Shown: positions 1 through 6,896, numbered from the stretch's first letter. The stretch is DNA of 8,674 nucleotides from Clostridiales bacterium UBA1779 (GCA_002314565.1 DCGL01000084.1:4206-12879); one strand, 5' to 3'. Made by a program: numbers and translations. Notes: generated by a model not told the origin, from the sequence alone.

Positions 1-70
1 CCACATACGTCCCCCGGCTGATTTTCGAATACTAATTATTCACATATTCACCATAATATTCATTTTTTGG
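1..70. other. AT-rich non-coding edge upstream of the promoter
   Basis: No gene can be supported here. The + strand carries a short open stretch ending at TAA (33-35) that could be the tail of an upstream gene, but only about ten codons are visible and they match no family I recognise. The sequence becomes very AT-rich from about base 27 and contains three direct copies of ATTCA (38-42, 46-50, 58-62) just before the promoter. There is no terminator hairpin for an upstream gene in the visible part. Confidence 0.5.
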
Positions 71-99
71 TTGACTTTTTCTGCTATATATAGTATAAT
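71..99 (+). promoter_or_regulatory. Sigma-A/sigma-70-type promoter for the nusB cluster
   Basis: TTGACT at 71-76 matches the -35 consensus in five of six bases, and TATAAT at 94-99 is a perfect -10 box. The spacer is exactly 17 bp, the optimum for the housekeeping sigma factor. The surrounding sequence is AT-rich, as is usual for a strong Firmicutes promoter. Transcription should start near 104-107, giving a leader of roughly 50 nt before the chosen nusB start. It is the only convincing promoter in the window and probably drives most or all of the cluster. Confidence 0.85.
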
Positions 100-122
100 A
101 ATCAGGATAAATTAAATGGGTT

Positions 123-141
123 TGTGCGGGCTGTCCGCATA
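123..141 (+). other. Small hairpin in the nusB 5' leader
   Basis: TGCGG (125-129) pairs with CCGCA (135-139) around a five-base loop, and the stem extends outward by a G-U and a T-A pair (123-124 with 140-141). It lies entirely in the predicted transcript and ends two bases before the nusB ribosome binding site at 144-149. The position would suit a structure that tunes access of the ribosome, but the stem is short and may be incidental. It is not a terminator because no T-run follows. Confidence 0.4.
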
Positions 142-143
142 TG

Positions 144-149
144 AAAGGA
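144..149 (+). promoter_or_regulatory. Ribosome binding site that decides the nusB start
   Basis: AAAGGA at 144-149 ends eight bases before the ATG at 158. The alternative in-frame ATG at 116 has no purine-rich site before it and would lie only about ten bases from the predicted transcription start, so the downstream ATG is preferred. Confidence 0.75.
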
Positions 150-157
150 ATTCTGAC

Positions 158-616
158 ATGAAAAGATCAGAGGCCAGAAGAGAAGTTATGTCGCTTTGCT
201 TTGAATACGCATTCAAAGAAGGCGAAAGCGCTGAAAACATTTACAATCTTGCACGCGAGGTCAGAGAGCTTGACTCTGACAAGTATATCAGAGAAACTTT
301 TTTCGGGGTTGTCGATAAGCTTGATTTCGTCGACGAAAAAATCCTGAAATTCGCAAAGGGCTGGAATAAGAACCGTATTTCCCCCGTTGCACTTGCCGTT
401 ATGAGAACAGCAGTATATGAGATGTATTTCACTGACATTCCCGACACGGCTGCCCTCAATGAAGCCATTGAAATCGTGAAAGAATACGATGATGCAAAGA
501 CCGTAAAGGGCTTTGTAAACGGAGTATTGAACTCCGTACTCAAGGAAAAAGAAGCAGGGGCTGCCGTTAGCTGTGAGGAGCCCAAAAGCGAAAGCTCAAC
601 GGATGATCCCGACTGA
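158..616 (+). CDS. nusB: Transcription antitermination factor NusB
   Basis: NusB binds the boxA RNA element together with NusE (ribosomal protein S10) and supports antitermination and processing of rRNA transcripts in the cytoplasm. The 152-residue product has the family layout: a basic RRExA-like N-terminus (MKRSEARREVM), a conserved tryptophan at residue 69, the helix PVALAVMRTAVYEM (76-89), and the conserved C-terminal segment with LNEAIEIVKEYD (100-111), FVNG (119-122) and VLNSVLK (123-129). Residues 133-152 form a Ser/Asp/Glu-rich acidic tail beyond the usual NusB end, making the protein slightly longer than typical. The start at 158 was chosen over an in-frame ATG at 116 because only 158 has a well-spaced ribosome binding site. 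It is the first gene after the promoter. Family assignment is firm; the role of the tail is unknown. Confidence 0.95.
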   Translation: MKRSEARREVMSLCFEYAFKEGESAENIYNLAREVRELDSDKYIRETFFGVVDKLDFVDEKILKFAKGWNKNRISPVALAVMRTAVYEMYFTDIPDTAALNEAIEIVKEYDDAKTVKGFVNGVLNSVLKEKEAGAAVSCEEPKSESSTDDPD

Positions 617-630
617 GTTCTGAGTACAGT

Positions 631-659
631 ATTACCTTGGGGAGCCCTTTTCCGGTAAT
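631..659 (+). other. Imperfect RNA hairpin in the nusB-xseA gap
   Basis: ATTACC (631-636) is the exact inverted complement of GGTAAT (654-659). Inside it, after a two-base TT bulge, GGGGA (639-643) can pair with TTTCC (649-653) using two G-U pairs, closing a five-base loop. The result is an 11-bp interrupted stem in the largest internal intergenic gap (617-711). No T-run follows, so this is not a classical intrinsic terminator. It could stabilise or mark a processing site between the nusB and xseA parts of the message; this is inference from position. Confidence 0.45.
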
Positions 660-711
660 TCCCAATCACAAGCGACAAAGAACCTTTCAGTGAATTAATT
701 CGAGGTACACG

Positions 712-1944
712 ATGAATTTTGATGAAAAAGCAAAGAAATACGTAAGTGTATCTCAGCTCAACGAGTATGTGAAGATGCTTATGGACAGTGACGGATTTCT
801 GAATGCCGTTGCAGTCAGAGGCGAAATTTCAAACTTCAAGAGACATTACTCGGGACACCTGTATTTCTCGATGAAGGACGCAGAGGGCACGCTCAGATGC
901 GTGATGTTCGCCTCAAGTGCGTCGGGACTCAACTTCATCCCGAAGGACGGAAGCGACGTCATAGCGTACGGAAGGGTTTCGGTATTCCCGAGAGACGGCT
1001 CATACCAGCTTTACGTAACTGCCATGCAGGATGCCGGACTCGGAGACATTTATGCGGCGTTTGAAAAGCTCAAGACAAAGCTCAGTGCAGAAGGGCTGTT
1101 CGATCAGTCAAGAAAAAAGCCGATACCGAAATTCCCGCGTAAGATCGGAATCGTAACGTCTGCTACCGGAGCTGCAGTCCGTGATTTGTTCAACATTCTC
1201 GGCCGCAGATATCCTCTTGCCGAAATCATTCTTTATCCGGCTCTGGTGCAGGGAAGCTCCGCTGCCGCTTCGGTTGCCGAGGGAATAAGATATTTCAACA
1301 GAGAGAAGACCGTAGACGTGATAATTGCAGGGCGAGGAGGGGGCTCCTTCGAGGACCTCAACTGCTTCAACGACGAGACGCTGGCAAGAACTATTGCGGT
1401 CTCCTGCATACCGATTATTTCAGCTGTCGGGCACGAGACTGACTTCACCATTGCCGATTTCGTTGCCGATTTGCGTGCTCCGACACCTTCAGCCGCAGCC
1501 GAACTTGCGGTTCCGGACGGGCAGGAGCTCATAAAACGTCTTGAAAACGCAGAACAGAGAATGACGTCTGCAATCGTTTCAAGACTTGATATTTACAAAA
1601 AGCAGCTCGACAGATACGCATCATCAAGCGTTCTGGCTTCCCCGGAAAGAGTAATTGATGCGTATGACGAGCGTCTGCTTGCAATGAGCCGCAATATGGA
1701 TTATGCGATAAACTCAATGCTCGACAGGAACGACAAAAAGCTTGCAGCTCTTTGTGCCGGACTTGAAGCCTTGAGTCCGCTCAAGGTGCTTTCCCGCGGA
1801 TACACTATGGTACGCAAGGACGGTGACGTGCTGACAAGCTCAACTCAGCTCAAGGCCGATGACAGAATCACGCTCGGATTCCGTGACGGAACGGCGGAAG
1901 CCGTAGTCAACCGGGTTGAAAGCAAAGGCAAAACCGAGGTTTGA
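712..1944 (+). CDS. xseA: Exodeoxyribonuclease VII large subunit
   Basis: This is the catalytic subunit of exonuclease VII, which with several copies of XseB degrades single-stranded DNA from either end to oligonucleotides and acts in mismatch repair and damage processing. The 410-residue product is near family length. Residues about 10-105 form the N-terminal OB-fold with VSQLN and GEISN (38-42). The nuclease region follows, with PKFPRKIGIVTS (139-150), GAAVRD (153-158), GRGGGSFEDL (208-217) and the SAVGHETDFTIADFVADLRA block (238-257) leading into PTPSAAAEL. A helical, probably coiled-coil stretch occupies roughly 270-350, and LKVLSRGY lies near the C-terminus. The start is supported by GAGG at 702-705, six bases before the ATG. 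xseB follows after 2 bp, matching their joint complex. Confidence 0.97.
   Translation: MNFDEKAKKYVSVSQLNEYVKMLMDSDGFLNAVAVRGEISNFKRHYSGHLYFSMKDAEGTLRCVMFASSASGLNFIPKDGSDVIAYGRVSVFPRDGSYQLYVTAMQDAGLGDIYAAFEKLKTKLSAEGLFDQSRKKPIPKFPRKIGIVTSATGAAVRDLFNILGRRYPLAEIILYPALVQGSSAAASVAEGIRYFNREKTVDVIIAGRGGGSFEDLNCFNDETLARTIAVSCIPIISAVGHETDFTIADFVADLRAPTPSAAAELAVPDGQELIKRLENAEQRMTSAIVSRLDIYKKQLDRYASSSVLASPERVIDAYDERLLAMSRNMDYAINSMLDRNDKKLAALCAGLEALSPLKVLSRGYTMVRKDGDVLTSSTQLKADDRITLGFRDGTAEAVVNRVESKGKTEV
1936..1940 (+). promoter_or_regulatory. Ribosome binding site that decides the xseB start
   Basis: GAGGT sits inside the last codons of xseA and ends six bases before the ATG at 1947. A TTG at 1941 in the same frame would touch the site with no spacing, so ATG 1947 is the likely start. 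Confidence 0.75.
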
Positions 1945-1946
1945 TT

Positions 1947-2165
1947 ATGAAAAAAGAAACTGATAATAAAAACGAAGAAATGAGCTTCGAGGAAGCTCTT
2001 GCAAAGCTCGGCGAGACCGTTCGTCTGCTTGAGGAAGGCAAGGCTCCGCTCGAAGAATCAATGAAATATTACGAAGAAGGCGTAAAGCTTGTCAGATTCT
2101 GCTCTGAAAAGCTGAAAAACGCAAGACAGAAAATTACGGAAGTCGGGGCAGACGGCAATGACTGA
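1947..2165 (+). CDS. xseB: Exodeoxyribonuclease VII small subunit
   Basis: XseB is the non-catalytic partner that coats the helical arm of XseA and is needed for exonuclease VII activity. The 72-residue protein is of normal length and shows the family signature: SFEEALAKLGETVRLLEEG, then PLEESMKYYEEGVKLV, then the helical tail with KLKNARQKITEV. It is all-helical and charge-rich. The start at ATG 1947 is preferred over TTG 1941 because of the spacing to GAGGT. The gene begins 2 bp after the xseA stop and overlaps the first 8 bases of ispA, so it is almost certainly translated from the same message as both. Confidence 0.95.
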   Translation: MKKETDNKNEEMSFEEALAKLGETVRLLEEGKAPLEESMKYYEEGVKLVRFCSEKLKNARQKITEVGADGND

Positions 2166-3048
2166 TATCAAAGCTGCGCTGCTTCAAAATGCCGCTGAAG
2201 TAGAAAAAAAGATAATTTCCTGCTTTCCGACTGACTGCAAAGACCCGGATGTTAACGGCTGCTATGAAGCCGAGAAATACAGTCTGCTTGCCGGCGGAAA
2301 GAGAATCCGCCCCTTTCTTGTGACCGAATTCTGCCGCAGCTTCGGGGGCGACGGTGAGATTGCGCTGAGCTTTGCCGCCGCAGTCGAGATGGTCCACACC
2401 TTCTCGCTCATACACGACGACCTGCCCTGTATGGATGACGATGAATTACGCCGCGGTCGTCCGACAAGTCACGTAATGTTCGGAGAAGCAAAGGCCCTGC
2501 TTGCAGGTGATGCGCTTTCAATTCGCGCCTTTGAAACGCTTGCGAACTCCGGCGCTGAGCCGTCACTCACAGTCCGAGCCGTTCGCGCACTTGCAAAAGC
2601 CGCAGGCAGCGACGGAATGGTCGGCGGTCAGCTTACCGATATGCGCGGTGAGACCCAAAAACTCGACATAGATACTCTTCACAAGCTTCACGCCCTCAAG
2701 ACCGGAGCAATGATCAGAGTATCCGCCGAGCTCGGCTGCATAGCAGCAGGCATTCCCGAAAACGACGAAAGAATCAAGGCAGCCGATAAATATGCAGCAG
2801 GCATCGGTCTGGTTTTCCAGATTATCGACGACATTCTCGACGTTGAATCGACCCCCGAAGAGCTCGGAAAGAGCGTCGGCGGTGATAAGGAGCACAATAA
2901 AACGACCTTTATGACCTATATGAACCGCGACGAGGCCTTCGCCTATGCGAAAAAAATCACAGATGAAGCCATTGCCGCAATAAAGCCTTACGACAAGGAC
3001 GGAATTCTTGAAGCACTTGCCGTGATGCTCCTCAACCGCCGCAAATGA
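2158..3048 (+). CDS. ispA: Farnesyl diphosphate synthase (geranyltranstransferase)
   Basis: This cytoplasmic prenyltransferase condenses isopentenyl diphosphate with dimethylallyl and geranyl diphosphate to give farnesyl diphosphate, the precursor of undecaprenyl phosphate and quinones. At 296 residues it has full family length. It shows GGKRIRP (46-52), the first aspartate-rich motif DDLPCMDDD (87-95) with the two-residue insertion typical of bacterial short-chain enzymes, followed by ELRRGRPT, then GGQ (156-158), KTG (181-183), the second aspartate-rich motif with DDILD (224-228), and GGDKEHNKTT (241-250). These residues bind Mg2+ and the diphosphates. The sequence before the first motif (HTFSLIH) fits a C15 product, though chain length cannot be proven here. 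The start overlaps xseB by 8 bp with a weak GGGG site (2145-2148), and the stop overlaps tlyA by 4 bp. The dxs gene often found next is absent. Confidence 0.95.
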   Translation: MTDIKAALLQNAAEVEKKIISCFPTDCKDPDVNGCYEAEKYSLLAGGKRIRPFLVTEFCRSFGGDGEIALSFAAAVEMVHTFSLIHDDLPCMDDDELRRGRPTSHVMFGEAKALLAGDALSIRAFETLANSGAEPSLTVRAVRALAKAAGSDGMVGGQLTDMRGETQKLDIDTLHKLHALKTGAMIRVSAELGCIAAGIPENDERIKAADKYAAGIGLVFQIIDDILDVESTPEELGKSVGGDKEHNKTTFMTYMNRDEAFAYAKKITDEAIAAIKPYDKDGILEALAVMLLNRRK

Positions 3049-3809
3049 GAGCAGACGTATTTCTGTTCCGTGCAGGCTACGCCAAAAGCCGTGAAGCCGC
3101 AAGGAAAAGCATTGAGCAGGGACTTGTCAGAATCGACGGTCAGACCGTTTCAAAGCCCGCTCAGGACATAGACGTCAGCTATCCGAGACAGGTCGTTTTT
3201 CAGGAAACCTGTCCCTTCGTCGGCCGCGGCGGAATGAAGCTTTCCTACGCTTTGAAAATGTTCGCAATTGACCCCGAAGACCTTATCTGCATGGATATCG
3301 GCGCATCAACCGGAGGTTTTACCGACTGTCTGCTTGAAGCAGGAGCACAAAAAGTTTACTCCGTTGACTCAGGTCACGGACAGCTTGATCCGAAGCTCAC
3401 CTCAGATGAAAGAGTCGTAAATCTCGAAGGAGTCAACGCACGCAGTCTCTCGGAAAATGAAATCCCCGAACTCTGTGACCTTGCGGTTATGGATGTTTCG
3501 TTTATTTCCCAGACGCTTATCCTGCCCGCCATTGCTTCGCGTCTTAAAGATGACGGCATACTTATCAGCCTGATAAAACCTCAGTTTGAAGCCGGACGGA
3601 CGGCTGTAGGAAAAGGCGGTATAGTCAAAAAAGCCGCCGACAGGGCAAGAAGCGCACAGAACGTTCAGATTTCCGCCGAACATTGCGGACTCTATATGCA
3701 GAAGCTTATCCGTTCTCCCATCACCGGCGGTGACGGAAATCACGAATATCTCGCCCTTTTCGGAAAAGAGAAAATGGTCTTCGCGATAGACAGAAATCTA
3801 TTTGAATAA
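3045..3809 (+). CDS. tlyA: TlyA-family rRNA 2'-O-methyltransferase (short, type I-like)
   Basis: TlyA enzymes methylate the ribose 2'-OH of 23S rRNA C1920, and in some species also 16S rRNA C1409, using S-adenosylmethionine; loss gives capreomycin/viomycin resistance. The 254-residue protein has an N-terminal S4 RNA-binding domain (about 1-60) and an FtsJ-like Rossmann methyltransferase domain. The SAM-binding loop is MDIGASTGGFTD (83-94). A K-D-K-E catalytic set is visible: K65 in RGGMKL, D150 in VMDVSF, K178 in LIKPQFE and E234 in NHEYL. Each is four less than the residues I recall for Mycobacterium tuberculosis TlyA (69, 154, 182, 238), so this protein starts about four residues later. No ribosome binding site precedes the ATG; it overlaps the ispA stop in ATGA, so re-initiation is likely. 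It was formerly annotated as a haemolysin, a role not supported by these motifs. Confidence 0.93.
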   Translation: MRADVFLFRAGYAKSREAARKSIEQGLVRIDGQTVSKPAQDIDVSYPRQVVFQETCPFVGRGGMKLSYALKMFAIDPEDLICMDIGASTGGFTDCLLEAGAQKVYSVDSGHGQLDPKLTSDERVVNLEGVNARSLSENEIPELCDLAVMDVSFISQTLILPAIASRLKDDGILISLIKPQFEAGRTAVGKGGIVKKAADRARSAQNVQISAEHCGLYMQKLIRSPITGGDGNHEYLALFGKEKMVFAIDRNLFE

Positions 3810-3844
3810 ATACACCCGGCTATTGGCCGAGAAGAGAATTAATC

Positions 3845-4711
3845 ATGATAAAAATCGGTTTTCTGACAAATTTCAATATTCAGGACAAAGCCGACTGCGT
3901 TTACAGGGCTGCAAAAATTGCAAGTCAGGCAGGCGCTGAGGTATATTTCCCCATATTCCTTGCGAATAACCGTCAGACAAGGGAAGAAATGAATATTCAG
4001 GATGCTGTATTCGTTCCGGTATCCGAGCTTTACGGCAGTATGGATATACTCTGCGTTGCCGGAGGCGACGGCACCATGCTTGACGCCTGCCGGAAGACTG
4101 CAGATCATAATACCGCAGTCCTCGGAATCAACAAGGGGCACGTAGGATATATGTCCGAGCTTGAAGCCAACGAACTTGACAGAATCAGAGATGTTATAGA
4201 CGGAAATTACCGTATTGAAAAACGCTTCGTTATGCGTGCGGAAGTCAAGTCAGGTGACAGGATACTCTACTCCGGAACTGCACTCAATGACGTCGTCGTT
4301 TCAAACGGTTCAACCGGAAGAATCGTCGAACTTTCACTTTTTGACAGCGGAAATCCTGTCGGTAATTACAGGGCTGACGGAATTATTGTCTCAAGTCCGA
4401 CGGGCTCCACCGCATATTCACTTTCAGCCGGGGGACCCGTCATTGACCCGAGAATGAGCTGCTTCTGTGTCACTCCCATCTGTGCTCATTCACCTTCGGC
4501 AAGACCCACGGTATTTCCTTCAGAATCACAGCTTGAACTGAAGAGCTCCGGCTCAAGATTCAATGATGCGCCTCTTACCGTTGACGGTAAATTTGTACTC
4601 CGTCTTCAGAAAAACGATATTCTCACAATAAGTGACAGCGGGCAGAGAGCAAAGCTCGTAAGAGTCAAACCTCAGAGATACTATCACAGCCTTTGCAAAA
4701 AAATCGACTGA
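3845..4711 (+). CDS. nadK: NAD kinase
   Basis: NAD kinase phosphorylates NAD to NADP using ATP or polyphosphate and sets the cell's NADPH pool. The 288-residue protein has the full family pattern: GGDGT (73-77), the catalytic loop that holds the key aspartate; NKGHVGYMSELE (96-107) corresponding to NxGxxGFL; ALNDVV (146-151) with the NAD-contacting Asn-Asp pair; and RADGIIVSSPTGSTAYS (176-192) followed by GGPV. The C-terminal part has VTPICAHSPSARP (209-221) and TVDGK (245-249), also typical. A modest purine-rich site (GAGAAGAG, 3829-3836) lies eight bases upstream. It is 35 bp after tlyA and 18 bp before argR, the usual order in Firmicutes that carry nadK here. No missing key residues are seen. 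Confidence 0.96.
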   Translation: MIKIGFLTNFNIQDKADCVYRAAKIASQAGAEVYFPIFLANNRQTREEMNIQDAVFVPVSELYGSMDILCVAGGDGTMLDACRKTADHNTAVLGINKGHVGYMSELEANELDRIRDVIDGNYRIEKRFVMRAEVKSGDRILYSGTALNDVVVSNGSTGRIVELSLFDSGNPVGNYRADGIIVSSPTGSTAYSLSAGGPVIDPRMSCFCVTPICAHSPSARPTVFPSESQLELKSSGSRFNDAPLTVDGKFVLRLQKNDILTISDSGQRAKLVRVKPQRYYHSLCKKID

Positions 4712-4729
4712 AATATACAGGAGCAGGAA

Positions 4730-5191
4730 ATGAAAAACGAAAGACAGATTGCTATTGCAAAACTCATCACGACACACAACATTGGCAGGCAGGAAGAGCT
4801 GATTGAACTTCTTCGCGAATCAGGCTACGATGCAGCTCAGGCAACCGTTTCCCGTGACCTTCGCCAGATGAACGTCGTAAAAGCGAGCGACGGTCAGGGA
4901 GGGCTCAAGTATTCGCTTCCTCCTAAAGCCTCGGACAAAAGCTCACACGATTATGCCTCGGCCTTCGCGGCTTCAATTGTGTCAATTGACTACGCCCTCA
5001 ATAACGTAGTTGTCAAGACGAGAACCGGTATGGCAAACGCCGTTGCCGTCGGACTTGACTCTCAGGACACTCCCGAAATTCTCGGCTGCGTCGCAGGAGA
5101 CGATACAATCATCATAGTAACGAGAACCGTTGAAGATGCCGCTTTCATATCCGAGAACATTCACTCAATGATTTCCGGTAATCCGATATAA
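4730..5191 (+). CDS. argR: Arginine repressor ArgR/AhrC
   Basis: ArgR is an arginine-responsive hexameric DNA-binding protein that represses arginine biosynthesis and, in Bacillus, activates arginine catabolism. The 153-residue product has the two expected domains. The N-terminal winged helix-turn-helix (about 1-65) includes the recognition helix QATVSRDLRQM (37-47), with the Ser-Arg pair (41-42) that contacts the ARG box. The C-terminal oligomerisation and arginine-binding domain (about 75-153) includes GMANAVAVGLD (100-110) and GCVAGDDT (119-126), where the Asp pair 124-125 binds arginine across the trimer interface. A strong AGGAG site at 4719-4723 lies six bases before the ATG. Its TAA is immediately followed by the recN ATG. 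Placement between nadK and recN is the classic Firmicutes arrangement. No clear palindromic ARG box is seen in the window. Confidence 0.96.
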   Translation: MKNERQIAIAKLITTHNIGRQEELIELLRESGYDAAQATVSRDLRQMNVVKASDGQGGLKYSLPPKASDKSSHDYASAFAASIVSIDYALNNVVVKTRTGMANAVAVGLDSQDTPEILGCVAGDDTIIIVTRTVEDAAFISENIHSMISGNPI

Positions 5192-6871
5192 ATGTTAAAA
5201 ACACTCTTTATTGAGAATGCAGCTGTAATTAAACAGCTCGAACTGAACCCCGGTACCGGTTTTACCGTTCTCAGCGGTGAAACGGGATCGGGAAAGTCGG
5301 TAATCATCGACTGCCTTTCCTTCGTCTGCGGCAAAAAGGCCGAACGTGACCTTGTCAGAACCGGTGAAGAACGTGCGTGCGTCACAGCCGTGTTCGACAG
5401 TCTGACAGACGCTGAGACCGAGGCCCTTGCTTCTCTCGGTATCGAAGCGGATGAAGGCGAGGTAATTATTGAAAGGAGTCTGACAGCCGACGGTAAATCG
5501 TCAGGTCGTATAAACGCAAGACCCGTCGCAAAGCAGCTGCTTGTTGATGCAGGAAAGATTCTTCTGTCCTTACATTCACAGGACGATACGGCGACTCTTG
5601 AAAATATGAAGTCGCGTACGGACCTGCTTGACAACTGCGCAAAGAACGACGCTCTTCTTGAAGCTTACAGAAAAGTATATTCAAGCTGGCGTGATACACA
5701 GAGGGAGCTTACTCAGCTTCGCAAAAATGAAGCGGAGAAAGAACAACTGCGCGACATTCTAACTTTTCAGATAAAAGAGATTAAAGCCGCTTCGCTGCAT
5801 AAGGGCGAAGACGAACAGCTCCTTGACGAAAAACGAAGAATCGAGGGCTCCGAAAAACTCAGGAAATGCACGGGAACTGCGCTGAAAGCCCTTGTGCACA
5901 ACGAAAAGGGAATTACGGCCTCCTACCTTGCGGACAGAGCTTCCGAAGCTCTTGAAAAGCTTGTTCCAATGTACCCCGAATATGCTTCTCTCGTTGAAAG
6001 ACTGAAGGAATGCAGATATGAACTCGACGATATCGCCGCTGAAACCGAAAGTCTTTCGGAGAATTATGATTTTTCTGGTGACAGTGACGCAAGACTTGAC
6101 GAAATCGGGTCAAGACTTGAAACAATTAACAAACTCAAGCGAAAATACGGACCGGACATTGAATCCGTTATTGACTTCTATGAAAAGTCCAAGGCAAAGC
6201 TTGACGAAATCGAAAATTCGGATCAGCTCATAAAGGACAAAGAAAAGCTGATTGCAAAGCTTGACAAAGAACTTTCCGAGGCTGCCCTTGCCCTCTCAGA
6301 TTCAAGACGTTCTGCCGGAGAAAAAATCCGGTCCGACGTGCGTGACATTCTTGAATACCTGGATATGCCGAAGGTCAAGTTTGAAGTCAGCGTTACACTG
6401 GCTGAAAAGCCCACTGACAACGGCTTTGACAGCATTGATTTTATGCTGGCAGCCAATCCCGGCGAGCCGCTTCTGCCGCTTGAAAAATGCGCGTCCGGCG
6501 GTGAGCTTTCAAGAGTTATGCTTGCTCTTCGCTGTGCCGTATCTGCCGCAGGAGGCGGCGGAACCCTCGTGTTCGATGAAATCGATACGGGTATATCCGG
6601 CAAGACCTCGCGCAAGCTCGGACACAAGCTGCTGGAGGTATCGAAAAATTCTCAGGTTATCTGCGTGACTCATTCTGCACAGGTTGCGTCTCTGGCAGAT
6701 ACTCATATGAAGATTTCAAAGTATGAAGAAAACGGACGGACACTGTCGCAGATTGTGAAGCTCGACCGCGACGGACGTATTGCCGAAGTATCGAGAATAC
6801 TCGGCGGTATCAGCGTCAGTGAGGCACAGAGACAGGCCGCAATAGACATGATAGACAATATTACGGAATAA
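5192..6871 (+). CDS. recN: DNA repair ATPase RecN
   Basis: RecN is an SMC-like ATPase recruited early to double-strand breaks, where it holds DNA ends or sister duplexes for recombinational repair. The 559-residue protein is of normal length. Walker A is GETGSGKS (29-36). The ABC signature is SGGELS (435-440), Walker B is LVFDEID with D462 and E463, and the switch histidine is H494 in VTHSAQVA. Two charged helical arms, about 150-215 and 344-380, form the short antiparallel coiled coil between the ATPase halves. An oddity is at 128-132, where HSQDD replaces the HGQHE-like segment common in RecN. The ATG directly abuts the argR stop with no evident ribosome binding site, so translational coupling is likely. 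The gene is otherwise intact. Confidence 0.95.
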   Translation: MLKTLFIENAAVIKQLELNPGTGFTVLSGETGSGKSVIIDCLSFVCGKKAERDLVRTGEERACVTAVFDSLTDAETEALASLGIEADEGEVIIERSLTADGKSSGRINARPVAKQLLVDAGKILLSLHSQDDTATLENMKSRTDLLDNCAKNDALLEAYRKVYSSWRDTQRELTQLRKNEAEKEQLRDILTFQIKEIKAASLHKGEDEQLLDEKRRIEGSEKLRKCTGTALKALVHNEKGITASYLADRASEALEKLVPMYPEYASLVERLKECRYELDDIAAETESLSENYDFSGDSDARLDEIGSRLETINKLKRKYGPDIESVIDFYEKSKAKLDEIENSDQLIKDKEKLIAKLDKELSEAALALSDSRRSAGEKIRSDVRDILEYLDMPKVKFEVSVTLAEKPTDNGFDSIDFMLAANPGEPLLPLEKCASGGELSRVMLALRCAVSAAGGGGTLVFDEIDTGISGKTSRKLGHKLLEVSKNSQVICVTHSAQVASLADTHMKISKYEENGRTLSQIVKLDRDGRIAEVSRILGGISVSEAQRQAAIDMIDNITE

Positions 6872-6896
6872 ATTAATCAATATAAAGGTTTAACCA

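Noticed and set aside
1..35. Possible C-terminal tail of an upstream gene on the + strand, or a divergent gene start (ATG on the - strand near base 6 behind a GGGGGA)
   Set aside because: About ten codons or fewer are visible either way, the - strand ribosome site is spaced only three bases from its ATG, and no family match can be made.
116..157. In-frame ATG at 116 as the nusB start
   Set aside because: It lacks a ribosome binding site and would sit about ten bases from the predicted transcription start; the added 14 residues are not NusB-like and the hairpin at 123-141 would lie inside the codons.
241..678. Long open frame on the - strand opposite nusB
   Set aside because: It overlaps an intact, recognisable NusB and has a low-complexity Ser-rich translation typical of an antisense shadow.
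3817..3829. CGGC-tattg-GCCG hairpin between tlyA and nadK as a terminator
   Set aside because: The stem has only four pairs and is followed by a purine-rich ribosome site rather than a T-run.
5251..5265. CCGGTACCGG palindrome near the start of recN
   Set aside because: It lies inside codons for a normal RecN N-terminus; a single short GC-rich palindrome in coding sequence needs no special explanation.
6223..6668. Overlapping open frames on both strands inside the recN C-terminal region
   Set aside because: They run across the conserved RecN signature and Walker B motifs and have no recognisable protein features, so they are frame shadows of recN.
6858..6890. Internal promoter before argS using TATAAA at 6881-6886
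   Set aside because: The sequence 17 bp upstream (ATATTA) does not match a -35 box, and TAGACA at 6852 is too far away at 23 bp.
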